This document shows positions 52,691-63,900 of a stretch of 64,000 bases of DNA, piece after piece (the first letter of the stretch is position 1; each line of letters starts with the position of its first letter). The DNA is from Notospermus geniculatus. Taxonomy: Eukaryota > Nemertea > Pilidiophora > Heteronemertea > Lineidae. The notes under the pieces are model-generated. The model saw nothing but the letters and a program-made list of their open reading frames with translations, had not been told where the DNA came from and searched no databases. The stretch is taken from positions 89,772 through 153,771 of the forward strand of contig NMRB01000485.1 in assembly GCA_002633025.1 (NCBI GenBank). The letters run 5' to 3'. A program made the translations under genes and the position numbers.

Positions 52691-54075
52691 TCACTAAGTG
52701 ACCCTTATTTTCGTGTCAGATTTTTCGTTTCCGTGCGATTGTGGAGTCATGTTTTGTCCAATGTTATTGATCGTGGTATATATATACGGTGAATTGTATG
52801 TAGTTTTGTCTGAGGTCAACGAAATTTTGATACGTTGCATAGTTTTTGAGATATTAGGGTTTTTTGGGGCTGAAAGAGCGGATGCGTATCGTGCGTGAGG
52901 CTGGATTTCCTTCCTGGCAATGAGAAATGAGTTGGGTCTGTGGAGGACGAAAATGGGCCGAATCTGATTTGCACGAGCGTGAGTTAATTGGGTAGAATTG
53001 TGTACGGAACTTGGCTCGAAAAATATTCAAGTGGTCATTAGTTTTTGTTTGTCAGTGCGTTTGATTTTACCATAACGTCGTTGTCGAGAGAATAGAGGCC
53101 GAATCGACGGATTTTTTCCCAGAAAGCAAGACTAGCCGAACCATACCTGGTCCCTTGTTTTACCTCAATCGTGTATGCACGGATTACGCTACATGGAGCT
53201 TGCGTGCGGTGAAAGTAGGTCACTTTTATTTGGCGATGATGTGTATAGTGGATTGTTATTACTAGCATGTTGACCAGCGGCGAACAAATTTTGAGGAAGT
53301 GTGTGTTTGTCTTTGAATATCCTGCGGTAAAGGGTCTGTTGCTTTATTGATGAGTGTGTTTGGAGGGGGTAGTTTCTTGACTAGAATCCATTTTTATTGA
53401 GAAGTGACTATTTATCAAGCCCGGCTTGCTAGTACGCAAAATCGAGCTTCCCGTACATGTATTTCCGGAACCAGGTGATAAATACTCTAACCCTCTCTTC
53501 AGTGCGTTGATTGGCACATTGCAGAGATGTGGGGACTACACCCATGAGGTCGAGGGTTCGATTCCCGTGTGGTCATGATATTTTTTTCATTTTTGTTTCC
53601 TTTTCTTTTTTTCCTTTTCTTAGAAAACTATGTTGACTTTCCAAATTTCTACCTAGAACAACTGGTTAATTATTTTTTCTTTTAATTAGTGGTGACACTG
53701 ATAAAATCGTCTACAAAATCGGCGCATCATTATTGCCAGCTCGACGAACAATACTGAATTTTAAGCCTGCTTGTCAAGCTAGCTCGATAAATAACACTGA
53801 ATCCACGTACTCCTCATCGAGCGGCTTGACAAATAAGACCGAAAGTAGTGCTTATTCATCGAGTGGCTCGATAAATAAACCCGGTCTTTTTATTAATCGT
53901 TAACCGTCAAATCCAACTTCCTCAGAAAATACAATTAGACATGTGGATCATGATGACTCTGATAATTATAAATATTGATACAACCTATTACAGTCGATAT
54001 TTTTTTTAAAAGACAGTCGATGCGAATTGTCCATCTATTTTCTGTCACTCCTATTCCCAACCCTCCACTTAGTGA
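52691..54075. mobile_element. Inner 1.39-kb element with 13-bp inverted ends
   Basis: Ends GGCTCACTAAGTG and CACTTAGTGAGCC. The interior includes a tRNA-like segment (about 53510-53577) and a region rich in CTCGATAAATAA and GCTTGACAAATAA strings. Coding potential is weak. Confidence 0.5.
53510..53577 (+). repeat. tRNA-like relic
   Basis: Box B GGTTCGATTCCC is perfect, and TGGGGACTACACCCA forms a short stem. The anticodon loop lacks the expected T33 and the acceptor ends pair poorly, so it is not a working tRNA. Confidence 0.4.
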
Positions 54076-54379
54076 GCCCTGTCGCCACCAGGCTTGTTGC
54101 CTTTTGGTCCAACATGGCCGACTTTGGCAATCTGTCTATAAGGGGAACTATACAGTATTTTATAATTTTTCTTGTCATATTGAATTCTAAAATCAAGGAC
54201 TACCGGATATCTGTTATAAATCCCACTGTAAGCAACTGGGACGAGACAACATCATTCTGTTTTGTGAAGAAAACAGGTTTACTTCAGCAAACAGATTACA
54301 ATTATTACACACATCTCATGCCATACTTGAATGATAAATTACTATTGCTGTAATGGCCAATTGTGTCTTACATGTAGTC

Positions 54380-54495
54380 TTATTAAAGCTCTTCTGTTCT
54401 AAGTTTTACGATATTTTCAAAGTGTTCGGACTGAGAGTGGAGGTAGAGGTCTCATATCATCATGAAGGTCCCCGAAATGTTTGCCTGATAGGGCC
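54380..54495. repeat. Truncated copy of the TTAAAGCC(T/C)CAC MITE
   Basis: Shares AGAGGTCTCA and GAAGGTCCCCGAAATGTTTG with 39040-39130, without the right end. Confidence 0.65.
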
Positions 54496-54609
54496 ACCCC
54501 CTCATAATGTGTTCTGGAGTGAATCTCTACACGACGGGTGAGCAGACGATCAATGAATCTCAGCGCTGATGACACTGCAGCAAATATCTCTGTTAACGCT
54601 GTTCTCGTG

Positions 54610-54685
54610 TAGGTTCTCGGCGTTCGAATCCTGCACTCGTGTTGGTATCAACACGAGTGCAGGGATTCGAATACGCCCTTGGTGT
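54610..54685. repeat. Perfect hairpin (CCTGCACTCGTGTTG)
   Basis: Arms CGAATCCTGCACTCGTGTTG and CAACACGAGTGCAGGGATTC flank a GTAT loop. Confidence 0.85.
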
Positions 54686-54689
54686 CTTC

Positions 54690-55610
54690 TTTCTTCTAGG
54701 ACGATTCTCCATCCATTGCTATCAGTATAAATTTGGGACCTGTAGAAATTAGGAATTAGAAGATGCCAAAGTCCGCTGACGTGATCATTCGGAACTTTCG
54801 AAGGCAACTGCTCGGCAATTTCCGTAGATTTACTCGCATATCCCCCCGGCACAATTCCAAGGCAGCCATTTTGAACGCGCAACGATTGCTGCCCGTTTGT
54901 AAGAGTTCAGATGATGCGGTCGCCTCATCACACCTGCGCATGAACTAAATAGGTCACATAAAAAAAAGTTGCGTTATTGACCAATAATTGGCAGATTGGG
55001 TGAGATACCGGTAAGTTTATATATAATATGCCTCAACTTATCGAGCAAGTACGGTTGAACATCTTAATGGGCCAAAATTCGGCGAAAATAGTCCCACGGC
55101 GGTCACGTGGGTTTGATGATAAACAACATGGCTGCTTTGGACTTGTGTCCGAGGTGAAATGCGCCGCAGATAGCAGTTCGCCTCAGGTCGTTCCGAATGT
55201 GACGTGATCAAAGACACTGTACAGATTTTTTCTGGTAACAGCCAAAGCCGCTTGTGCGGTTTTTTTCACCACACCGTATATCGTCAGCAGCGAGCCGAAA
55301 ATAAAGAGAGGAATCGAATTTCGGAATTTCGAAATGACTTACCATTGCTCCAAGTTTCCGTTTCACCTGAAGTCGTCTCGGTACAATCGTTGTCTTTCTT
55401 TCCGTCGCTTTATGCTTTTTACTTTCGAACCACTGATATTTCGTTCCTGCCACTTGTTCCCCTGGAGAGCGTCAGGATGGATGTACCTCTCTCTCTCGTC
55501 GTGGACACCACAGATAAACACCCGCACCCAACCCCGGCAAGAAGGTGTGAAAGGCGTGAAAAAAATCATATCACTTCATTAGCGAGTGGTAGGATTCCGG
55601 GTAGAATGTT
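54690..55610. other. No gene recognised
   Basis: Overlapping frames on both strands (54550-54948 and 55204-55833) lack motifs, and the latter runs into the minisatellite. One CACGTGG motif lies at about 55103. Confidence 0.4.
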
Positions 55611-55614
55611 ACGG

Positions 55615-55818
55615 TGCATTCCCATTTCGCCAAATTGCATTTCGCCAAATTCCCAATTCGCCAAAAAAAGTTCCATTTCGCCAAATTCCCATTTCGCCAA
55701 ATTCCCAAATCGCCAAATTCCCATTTTGCCAAAATCCCATTTTTGCCAAATTCCCAATTTGCCAAATTCCCATTTCGCCAAATTCCCATTTCGCCAAATT
55801 CCCATTTTGCCAAATTTG
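55615..55818. repeat. 16-bp minisatellite, pyrimidine-rich on the plus strand
   Basis: The unit is CCAAATTCCCATTTCG with few changes, about 12 copies. It is in the opposite sense to the array at 56266-56515. Confidence 0.95.
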
Positions 55819-56265
55819 TTATTCAGGCTATAACCCCTGATCTAATGGACTGATCCAATGCAAAATACTTCAAAATAGAGGGTTAGGGTTAAGGCCACCT
55901 TGGGTATCAAACTGTTTCACTCAGGATTTGGAAGGGATGGGCTGATGTCTTCACCTTCAAGTTCAAAAAGGACGGGTGTAATTTCCCACGCCCAAGGTTA
56001 CACAACTCTAGCAGTGTTTGTTCCCTTGACTGTATCTGCGAAAACAAAACGAATTAGAAAAAAAAGAAACTAAAAACCGCATCTTTTCTCTGAAACTTTG
56101 CACTATTTCTTCGTCTGAAAAAGACCGTTGAAGAATTCACCTAGAAAATAACATCAGTCTTCTTTGGAATGAATACCATAGCATTCGCTTTATAATAAAC
56201 TTCTAAGCCTGCTTCATAAATTGTTAATATTTGGAACGATTCATTTTGAAAGAAGACAGGGGTGT

Positions 56266-56515
56266 CAAGTAAATTTTTGGCGAAACGGGAATTTGGCGAA
56301 ATGGGAATTTGGCGAAACGGGAATTTGGCGAAACGGGAATTTGGCGAAATGGGAATTTGGCGAAATGGGAATTTGGCAAATTGGGAATTTGGCGATTTGG
56401 GAATTTGGCGATTTGGGAATTTGGCCAAATGGGAATTTGGCCAAATGGGAATTTGGCCAAATGGGATTTGGCGAAATGGGATTTGGCAAAATGGGATTTG
56501 GCGAAATGGGAAGTT
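56266..56515. repeat. 16-bp minisatellite, inverted partner
   Basis: The unit GGCGAAATGGGAATTT is the reverse complement of the one at 55615-55818, about 15 copies. Variants GGCGATTTGGGAATTT and GGCCAAATGGGAATTT occur in runs, which shows local unit spread. Frames on both strands through it are composition artefacts. Confidence 0.95.
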
Positions 56516-56519
56516 ACCG

Positions 56520-57830
56520 AATGTTACACTGATGTGACATCAGCCGTGTTGAACCATCTTGCCCTGACAAGTGTTCCTATCATTCCTACTCTCTCGCTCA
56601 ATCCACCCTTGCCAGATACTCCCCACATTTCCACTCTCGCACTGCCGCCGAGAGACGAACGGCCAATCATAGCTCTGGTAACAAGCTACCTCGCCTCCAG
56701 GATCTGAGCAATGAACGAAGTACACGAAATGCATAGTGTATGTAGCCGGATACACCTAGGCTCGATGGTGAATCAACAGAGCCAACATCAACCGGAACAC
56801 CGAGACCAAATCCCGCGAGACATTGCGAGACTTGGGTTTGGGATTTAGTCCCGGAGGAAAAATCACCACTGCCATCTTGAATTCATTATTGCACCCCCAC
56901 CTATAGCTGGGATAGTGATGCGGCGACCGAACAACCTGGGTCTACTTTCGGACTACTTTGACTCATCCACTAGAAGATATAGTTCGGTGAAACTCATCAG
57001 TTTTGTATCGAAAAAAGAACCTTATGATGGCAGTTTGGGTTAATTTAATAAAATATGACACGCAAAAGTGAATTTTACTAAGATTTTGCGAGTTATTGTG
57101 CGTTTTTGTTCGGGCAAATCGGGATTCCCCGGGGTTTCCGCCATCATGCCATACACTACAGAATGTACAGTGCACTGACATGCATTTGGCTGTTCCGATG
57201 CAGTGTGTGCACTGTGCGTTTGTTTGCCATTCCCAAAACAATAAAATATTCTATTATGTGTCTTCTGATGTAAATATGCGAATAAATTGACGCAAATATA
57301 TTTACTCCATCTGAAGTCATCATAAAATACAATAAATGTAGCAAATATTTATCAGAAATGTCATTTCTTCAGGAACTACTTTTACCGCGGAATTATGCTC
57401 CCGATACCGCGCTGTGAGGCGCGACGCATCACATAACCCTACGCAAAATGGTGGATTTGACTGTTGTTCGTCATCGTCACAAACCGACGCAACGTCACCA
57501 GGTTATTTCGGAGGCTTTCATACATCGCGATCGTGCGCCCAAACAAAAGTGTCGATTTTTGGAAAAAACGCAAATGATACGTAAATTCTACTACACGAGA
57601 CATTATTTGGCGTTACATTACACTTATTAGTGAAATTTCGTGCCAGTTGGTGCAATATTAACTGAAAAAACCCGTGTGACAAGAAATGATCTGGCACGAA
57701 AATAACGTCACTTCGTGAACAACACTGGGGCCGTATGTCAAAGAACACACAGCGAAAACGTACTCTAGTGGTGCGATTTGACCTCTGAATGCCTAGTTTT
57801 GTCGATATCTTTCTTTCGTTGAATGCATCC
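56520..57830. other. No gene recognised
   Basis: Mixed sequence with no splice-supported frame. CATACACTACAGAATGTACA near 57150 is like the ends of the 10832 and 52160 family but isolated. Confidence 0.4.
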
Positions 57831-57836
57831 TGCAAG

Positions 57837-57934
57837 GGCTCTACCAGGCTGCGAAGCTTGCAACCACCCCCGGAGCTGCGGGCCAGCCGTTTGTAGCGAG
57901 AGCTGCATTCAATGCTTTCCTAGACAATATCAAG
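57837..57934 (+). CDS. Candidate internal exon, unknown protein
   Basis: A good 3' splice site (CTTTCTTTCGTTG...TGCAAG) precedes, and GTATGT follows. The frame reads LYQAAKLATTPGAAG, then QPFVARAAFNAFLDNIK, an amphipathic Ala-rich sequence that looks like real alpha-helical protein. Phase 1 in, phase 0 out. Neighbouring exons were not found and I do not recognise the family. Confidence 0.3.
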
Positions 57935-58390
57935 GTATGTATTTATCCAGCAGTAGAAGCGATCCGTATTATTTCCGTTTAGGTATCTTTTTTTGTTTTC
58001 TCATGAGGGCGGCTGTTTATATGTTATATTGACGTCAATTTCTATTCACAGAATCACGGATATTAAAGGACCACAGTATTGCTTCCCAATCCTGCGTTAC
58101 ACCTGCCCGCGTTAAGGGAGACCTCTATTGACGACTTGGTAAACTACGCATGCTACTACGTGCATTGTAGTGTAATCATACAATCTCCAACACTGGGGCG
58201 AAAGGCTTAACTACAGCATTGGAGAATGGTGCCGGTGGCGCCGGCTGTCGATAGAAAGTGGCAATACCGTGGTGCTTTAATAAAAGACTTACATGTAACA
58301 GCAACGTTGGAAAGGTACCGAAGGAATGCCTTCGAACATTCTCACGATAGTCTTTGCATTTCGACAGCGAGTTGTTTAGCATTGTGGTTT

Positions 58391-59306
58391 TTAGCTCACC
58401 TCTGTGAGGTGAGCTTCTCCCATGGTGTGTCGTCCGTCGTCCGTCGTCGTCTGTCGTCCGTCGTCGTTAACAGGGGTGGCACGTTTCTAAACCGCTTGGG
58501 TTACAAACTTTAAATTTGGTGTACAGGTACCCTATGGCAAAAACTATCTCTGGACCGAAACTTAGCGCTGTTGCTTGTACACTCTGTCCTGTAGGGGGCG
58601 CTTTGTGAAAACCTTCTTTCGGCCGTATCTCCTGAACGCGGTTAGCTAGAACCACGAAACTTTTATGGTGGGTTCCTCTAATGAGACTTCATCACACAAA
58701 TCCCGGGTTTTTGATTTGACCTACTTTTCAAGGTCACAGAGGTCAAAGTTCAAAATTCACTGTTTGGTGGCACATTTCATTGCTATTTGACATAGAGTGT
58801 TGTGATTTGGTGTGAAGAGATATCTAGGCACCCTGCACGAATGCATCAAATTTCAACCCGATCGGACTTCAAATATGGCCGCCAGGAAGCCATCTTGAAA
58901 AATGGACTTTGACCCACATTTTATAAATAGGAGTAGGTAGGATGTTTTAACGTTGCCAAAATATGTATCTAGGTACCGTATAAATATATGGTAAATTTCA
59001 GTCAGATTCGACGTCAAATATGGCCGCCAGGGAGCCATCTTGAAAAATGGACTTTGACCCACACCTCATAAATAGTGGGAGCTAGGATGCTTTAACCGTG
59101 CCTAAATATGTGTCTTGGTACCGTCTACTTATATGCCAAATTTCGGTTCGATTGGACTTCAACATGGCTGCCAGGCGGCCATCTTGAAAAATTTACTTTG
59201 GCCATATCTCATCAGTAGTAAATGTTACGATGTTTCTGCACTAATCCTTCACCATTCAGTGTGTCACCAGGCTACTCACACTTCATACTCTGTCACAGAG
59301 GTGAGC
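58391..59306. mobile_element. CGTC-tract dispersed element of 0.9 kb
   Basis: Opens with the hairpin AGCTCACCTCTGTGAGGTGAGC, followed by a run of CGTCCGTCGTC. It closes with CACAGAGGTGAGCACAATGG, the inverse of the opening motif. Inside, a unit of about 145 nt with ATGGCCGCCAGG and CATCTTGAAAAATGGACTTT is tandemly repeated three times (about 58865, 59012, 59155). It is non-coding. Similar CGTC-tract elements are widespread in marine invertebrate genomes, from general knowledge. Confidence 0.75.
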
Positions 59307-59527
59307 ACAATGGCCCTGGCCATTTCATTTTTGTAAATTTACAGCCTGAGCTGGGGTTGTCGTACAGTTAGCAAAGTGCTGTCTGGACAGTTTCTGGTCC
59401 AGAAACACTTGCAGGAAAAACCTGAATTGCACACATTTTGTGAATGCTTACAAGTGATTTCTTAGCAGGAAGGCAAGTGGTGAGCCTCCGCTGAGGTCTT
59501 TTATGACAGTCGTCAGTGAGGTGATAA

Positions 59528-59677
59528 TAGGGAGGTTTAGAAATCAAACGATAAACGTAAACGTTAACGACAACGCTATTTTTGTACCGAAAGTGCAATA
59601 TAAAATCTGGTGAATGTGTAGTATGAAAATAACGTTGTCGTGACGTTTACGTTTATCGTTTATTTCTAAACCTCACT
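59528..59677. repeat. MITE with TAGGGAGGTTTAGAAATCAA ends, copy 2
   Basis: Arms with ATCAAACGATAAACGTAAAC and inverse. Interior GTACCGAAAGTGCAATATAA shared with 42471-42622. Confidence 0.88.
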
Positions 59678-60299
59678 ATTGGCCGATTTTGCCCTGAAGA
59701 CGTACGATCGTCGCTAGAACCGAATCCAGAAAAGACCCCAAGGGTATTACCGAAGCAAAATAAGTCGAAGATATTACGACTACTATATCACAGCTTTTAT
59801 CTTCTTTGAGCTGCCAATATACTAGCTCTTAGATGGTAATGACTATAAGTCCATCAATAAGACGTATTTTTNTGCTCTTTGTTTTTTATACCGGTAATAA
59901 AATCCATTGGACCCAGTCAGTTTACAGTTCCACCTCTCCTTTAACATGCTTCATCACACCTACAACTACACCTCAAGTCAACTGTCAGCTGAGCGCCAGG
60001 CCCATGGGCCTCTTGTTGTACATAATTTTGCTTTATCGTTTATTTCAATGAGGTGCCAGGGCGGGTATTTTTCCCAGACGATCCACTCCAGTCGGGCGTC
60101 CTATGACGCGACCGTTCAGTTTTGAATGCAGAAAAATTGCGATGTCATGTTGAATTAGGAACTGCCGCTGAGAATGGATTTTAATTGGGTCGCTGACAAA
60201 AGTGGGAGGTTCCTCCTCTGACGTGTTTGATAAAGATATGAGGTAAACCAATCATCTGTCCGGGTGCTTAAGATTGCATCCAGATTTAAAAAAATTAAC

Positions 60300-60810
60300 C
60301 ATTCTTAGCAATTCTTTGGAAAGAATGGCCTGCATGATGTTATGGGTAGGGGTTGGGGTGCTTCCACTGCTGGGGACTTAAGCAATACAATATTGAGTAC
60401 CATTACATTGGAAACACGTGCTGTATTAGGTACTTCTATATATGCATACGTATATACATTTTGATATTTTAGCTGCAGACGGTGTGCAGAAAAAGTAAGG
60501 CATTTTTTGTCGTGTTTTTTTGCCATCTCCATAACCAGCCCAAAATCAGGTGGTTGCAAGGCAAGCCAAAAATATGCTTCCTCATTTGCACCTGCGGTAT
60601 TGAAATCACGTGCCGCATTGAGTAACGTACACATATCTACAATGCATTTTACTATTTTAGCTGCAGACTGTGTTCAGAGGAAGGAAGGCATTTTTCGTCG
60701 AAGTTCTTTTTGCAATTTTCATGGCCACCAAAAAATCAGGTGGCAGCAAGGCAGGAAATTGTTCTTCATGTTGCACCTGCTGTATCGAAATCTCTTGGCA
60801 AAATACAGCT
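60300..60810 (+). repeat. Diverged tandem duplication, about 190 nt
   Basis: Segments at about 60465-60620 and 60650-60800 share TATTTTAGCTGCAGAC, AAGGCATTTTT, AAAATCAGGTGG and CACCTGC. A partial third copy may precede them. No coding frame is preserved. Confidence 0.6.
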
Positions 60811-61112
60811 CTCTGATTGATATTATTTCAGTACGCTGTCTTCCGGTCCATCGCGTCTTTCGCTCCGCCAAACCTTGGAGAGTTCCGCAGATCACTCAGC
60901 TTGTCGACGCCTGTATGGTTTATTATTTCGCGTCGTTACTGGCAGCCAGTCGATATATCCCTGGCCTGGTATTAATGACCTGAAGAGAGCGAAAGGGCAT
61001 CCTTTGCCGTAATGGTGATCAGGAATGTGAAATATTGATCGAGAGGTTCAATGGCATTCGGGTCTATCTGACGTCAAGAAGGCCATGGTTAGGATGAGGG
61101 AAACAAGATCAA
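60811..61112. other. No gene recognised
   Basis: Possible retroelement remnant: TCACTCAGCTTGTCGACGCC and following codons resemble no domain that I can name. Confidence 0.35.
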
Positions 61113-61402
61113 CACTAAAAAACTCTGCTTCATCAAAATGACGAACTTTTTAGGTTCGTTTTCATTATCACCAAACTGAGTGTCTAAATTCTTCAAAATG
61201 ACAAGTCCACGTTCGTCATTTTGACGAACATAAACACGGGTTTGTCAAGACGACAAGTCCACGTTCGTTATTTTGATGAACCCTTGTTTATGTTCGTCAA
61301 GGGTTCGTCAAAATGACGAATGTGGACTTGTCATTTCGACGAATTGTGATAATGGAAAACGAACATAAGTTCGTCATTTTGACGAAGAAGAGTTTTTCAG
61401 TG
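61113..61402. repeat. MITE with CACTAAAAAACTCTGCTTCA ends
   Basis: Ends CACTAAAAAACTCTGCTTCA and GAAGAAGAGTTTTTCAGTG, with repeated TTCGTCATTTTGACGAAC palindromes inside. The repeats of that palindrome make several alternative hairpins. Confidence 0.9.
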
Positions 61403-61428
61403 AAGTCATCACAAAGCGTTCATCATTA

Positions 61429-61781
61429 GGCCACATAAAAAAATCTTTAGTTTAGCATCACCTCTACTCGAAATTTCTCGCCTCCTCAAATCTTTTTTAA
61501 TATTTTTTCAATTTTTTCCTCCTGATTTTACCATTTTACAACAAACTCTGACGATCCTCAATGGGCCACTGACTCGTATTTGTACTTTTTGAAATAAAAA
61601 CCTTTTTTGAGTTCCTGAGGGTTTGTCCATTGTATGATTTATGCTGCGATGCTTCAAAGCTCTCTTTCAATGATCATATTTCAGTCTGAAAAATAAAGTT
61701 AAAAATTAAAAAAAACAGCCTCCCCTCCTCACCTTTTACAAGTATGACTGATGCTAAACCGAAGATTTTTCTTGTATGGCC
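61429..61781. repeat. MITE with GGCCACATAAAAAAATCTTT ends
   Basis: Ends GGCCACATAAAAAAATCTTT and GAAGATTTTTCTTGTATGGCC (last 20 shared), then TAGTTTAGCATCA and inverse. Confidence 0.85.
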
Positions 61782-61799
61782 TTACCACTGATTTTCTGA

Positions 61800-62890
61800 T
61801 TAAACATTGATGATGTATTGCTTGGGAACTGTGGCTCAGTGAGTTGCTCCTTGAGTTTAACCCGCCAGAAAGACTGTTGTCCACGGTGGACTCATAAAGG
61901 GCAAAAAGCAGTTATTGATATCTGCGGGGCGCTCCCCTGGCGTGTGTTTATTGGGCATGAAGGCACTGAAAGGTCAGATGAAGGTGATGATTGCGGAGGT
62001 CGGTCGATGGTCTAACAGGACAAGAAGTCTCAGATGAAGGTTATGACTCGTTTGATCTGGGCCTCGCGCCCCGTGTCGTATTACCTTCGAGCCTCATTGG
62101 GGTATACCTAAAGAAAGAGAAAAAAATCCCCAGAGTTTGGCGCTCGAGATATTTGTCCAAGGTTCGAGGTTTAGAGTTAGCCAAGGTCCGAGAATTGGAC
62201 CGACTGTTGCAGCACGTTGGCTCACCACCTGTAGAACTCGTCCATACACAGTCTGACATACAGTACCGTCGGTGATGGTATCGGTAGGCACTACCGCGCC
62301 GTAGATTACAATGTTCTTCACCGTACAGCCGGAGTCCACGGGCGAGTGGCAGTTACGTTACCTAGCGGCGATGCACGGAAAATAAGAGCAGTCAGCCGCG
62401 CTTATCGCCAAAAGATGGCAGCAAAGTTCAAGCGGACCAATACAAAAGAAAGTCGTCCTGATTGGTGCTAATAAAATCAACCAAGGCGCGACTTGGACGG
62501 TAGTGACTCCTATTGGTCAACTGACTGACAACTCCTATTGCCAACCATCGATCCACATCCCCCAAGACTGTGTCCATGATATCGCTATTAACTTAGCAGC
62601 CATCACTACCTTACTGTAGAAGGCACTAGGTGTGCAGTCCTACGAATACTTCATGCATATTTCGAAAGAATTTCCGAGAAAATAGAATTACCTTAGCATC
62701 AAATCTGATTACTTGTAAATGTTACAGCGAAATAAACCGGGTGCTGAGGGTAGGGTGCGCGGCTGCCGAGTGATAAAGTCATAGGTCAGCGAATGACGTC
62801 ATGATGTAATATCATTCGTCACAGCCAACCACGTCATCCGCAAAAGGTAAATCAGATGATCGTAATCTTCCGAAGGTCAATGATGATCGC
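61800..62890. other. No gene recognised; repeat fragments
   Basis: 62400-62545 carries CAGCAAAGTTCAAGCGGACC and GTAGTGACTCCTATTGGTCA, blocks also found at 25300-25440 and, for the second, upstream of the GPCRs. Open frames at 61991-62339 overlap on both strands and lack motifs. Confidence 0.5.
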
Positions 62891-63740
62891 TACATAGCGA
62901 TGGTGGATTATGGTATTATCCATATGGTGGATTAACCAAGTGTGGTTCATTGGTTTATTGGACTTGGGCGTTTTGGGACTAAGGCAGACAAATGCTGAGC
63001 CTGCCAATTTTTTTATTTTTGACAAGCCAAATATTTGGGGGACAGGCGTCCCCCTGCGGCATTGTGAATTCTTTTATATTAGTAGTTCTTGGTTATGCCA
63101 TCATTTGTGGGTAGATTGGTCGTGTTGGTAGTTGGTCGTGTGGGTGCGTGTTCGTGTGGGTGTGTCGTAAATGGTTTACGTCTCCAGCTGTCCACTTGTT
63201 GATTACGATATGTTGTCATTCCCCTCTTATATTTGACATTCTAAACCACCTTGGTCACAGTGCGCCTTGTTTTCAATGGATAATGCATTAGCCTCGTTTT
63301 AACCACACCGGGCTTTGGTGTCGCAACCAAAACCGCCGACCATGATGTGTTTCTCGCTTCGAGCATTCAGAGAGGCGGTGCAGAGAATATGGGCGAGATT
63401 TATACTCACTGACCTATCCCAAGAATGTTTTGTATCATAAGCTACACATCCTGCGGAAAATCCGTTGAAGAAAGCGCCCTGCTGTCTCATTTCGGCTCCT
63501 GCAGCTTGTTGGGCCTAGCGCCGCGCTGCACACCGATGTACACGATGTAGGCACGATGTACATGTTGTTAGACAGTGACGTCGCGTCATCGACGTAGCGT
63601 CATCCGCGGAGCCGGATGCCGGGTCGGATTGACTCTGAACATAAAAATAGGCCTATTTGCAATCAAATCGCACTGAACTGAATAGGCCTATGAATGTTTT
63701 AGTGCCAGAAAGGTTTGGAAAGGTGGTTTAGAATAGAAAT
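62891..63740. other. No gene recognised
   Basis: The minus-strand frame at 63299-63490 begins MRQQGAFFNGFSAGCVAYDT and is followed by a GTCAGTGAG donor-like site. It could be a first exon but stands alone. Confidence 0.3.
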
Positions 63741-63900
63741 TGATACCTCACTGTCGGTATTGGTCGTCTCACCAAACCCGCTCGGGTGGAGCTGTCATTC
63801 CGACCTAAACCCTCGGCGAAGCGCCTCGGGTTTAGGTCTGCATTTTACCTCCACCCTCGCGGGTTTGGTGAGACAACCAATACTTCCAGTTCGGTATCAA
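63741..63900. repeat. MITE with GATACCTCACTGTCGGTATT ends
   Basis: Arms of about 70 nt (GGTCGTCTCACCAAACCCGC, CCGACCTAAACCC) with close mirrors and a short loop at TCGGCGAAGCGCC. Confidence 0.9.

Larger units (their letters stand above)
52160..54140. mobile_element. Fold-back element (GATTGCCAAAGTGGGCCATG) carrying a 1.39-kb inner insertion
   Basis: Outer ends GATTGCCAAAGTGGGCCATG and, inverted, CATGGCCGACTTTGGCAATC. The left interior matches 10832-11300 (CAGCATGTTTTAAAAT, GTTTTGTGTAA). The inner segment 52691-54075 is bounded by GGCTCACTAAGTG and CACTTAGTGAGCC. No transposase frame is found. Confidence 0.65.

Noticed and set aside
53510-53577. Functional tRNA gene (plus strand)
   Set aside because: Box B is good, but the anticodon loop lacks T33 and the acceptor stem fails.
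55204-56707. Several long open frames on both strands rich in FAKFP or FGEMG-like words
   Set aside because: They are translations of the 16-bp minisatellites. Period 16 cycles through all frames, giving pseudo-repetitive proteins.
60507-60983. 158-codon plus-strand frame
   Set aside because: It spans a diverged tandem duplication with an opposite-strand frame of similar length and has no recognisable domain.
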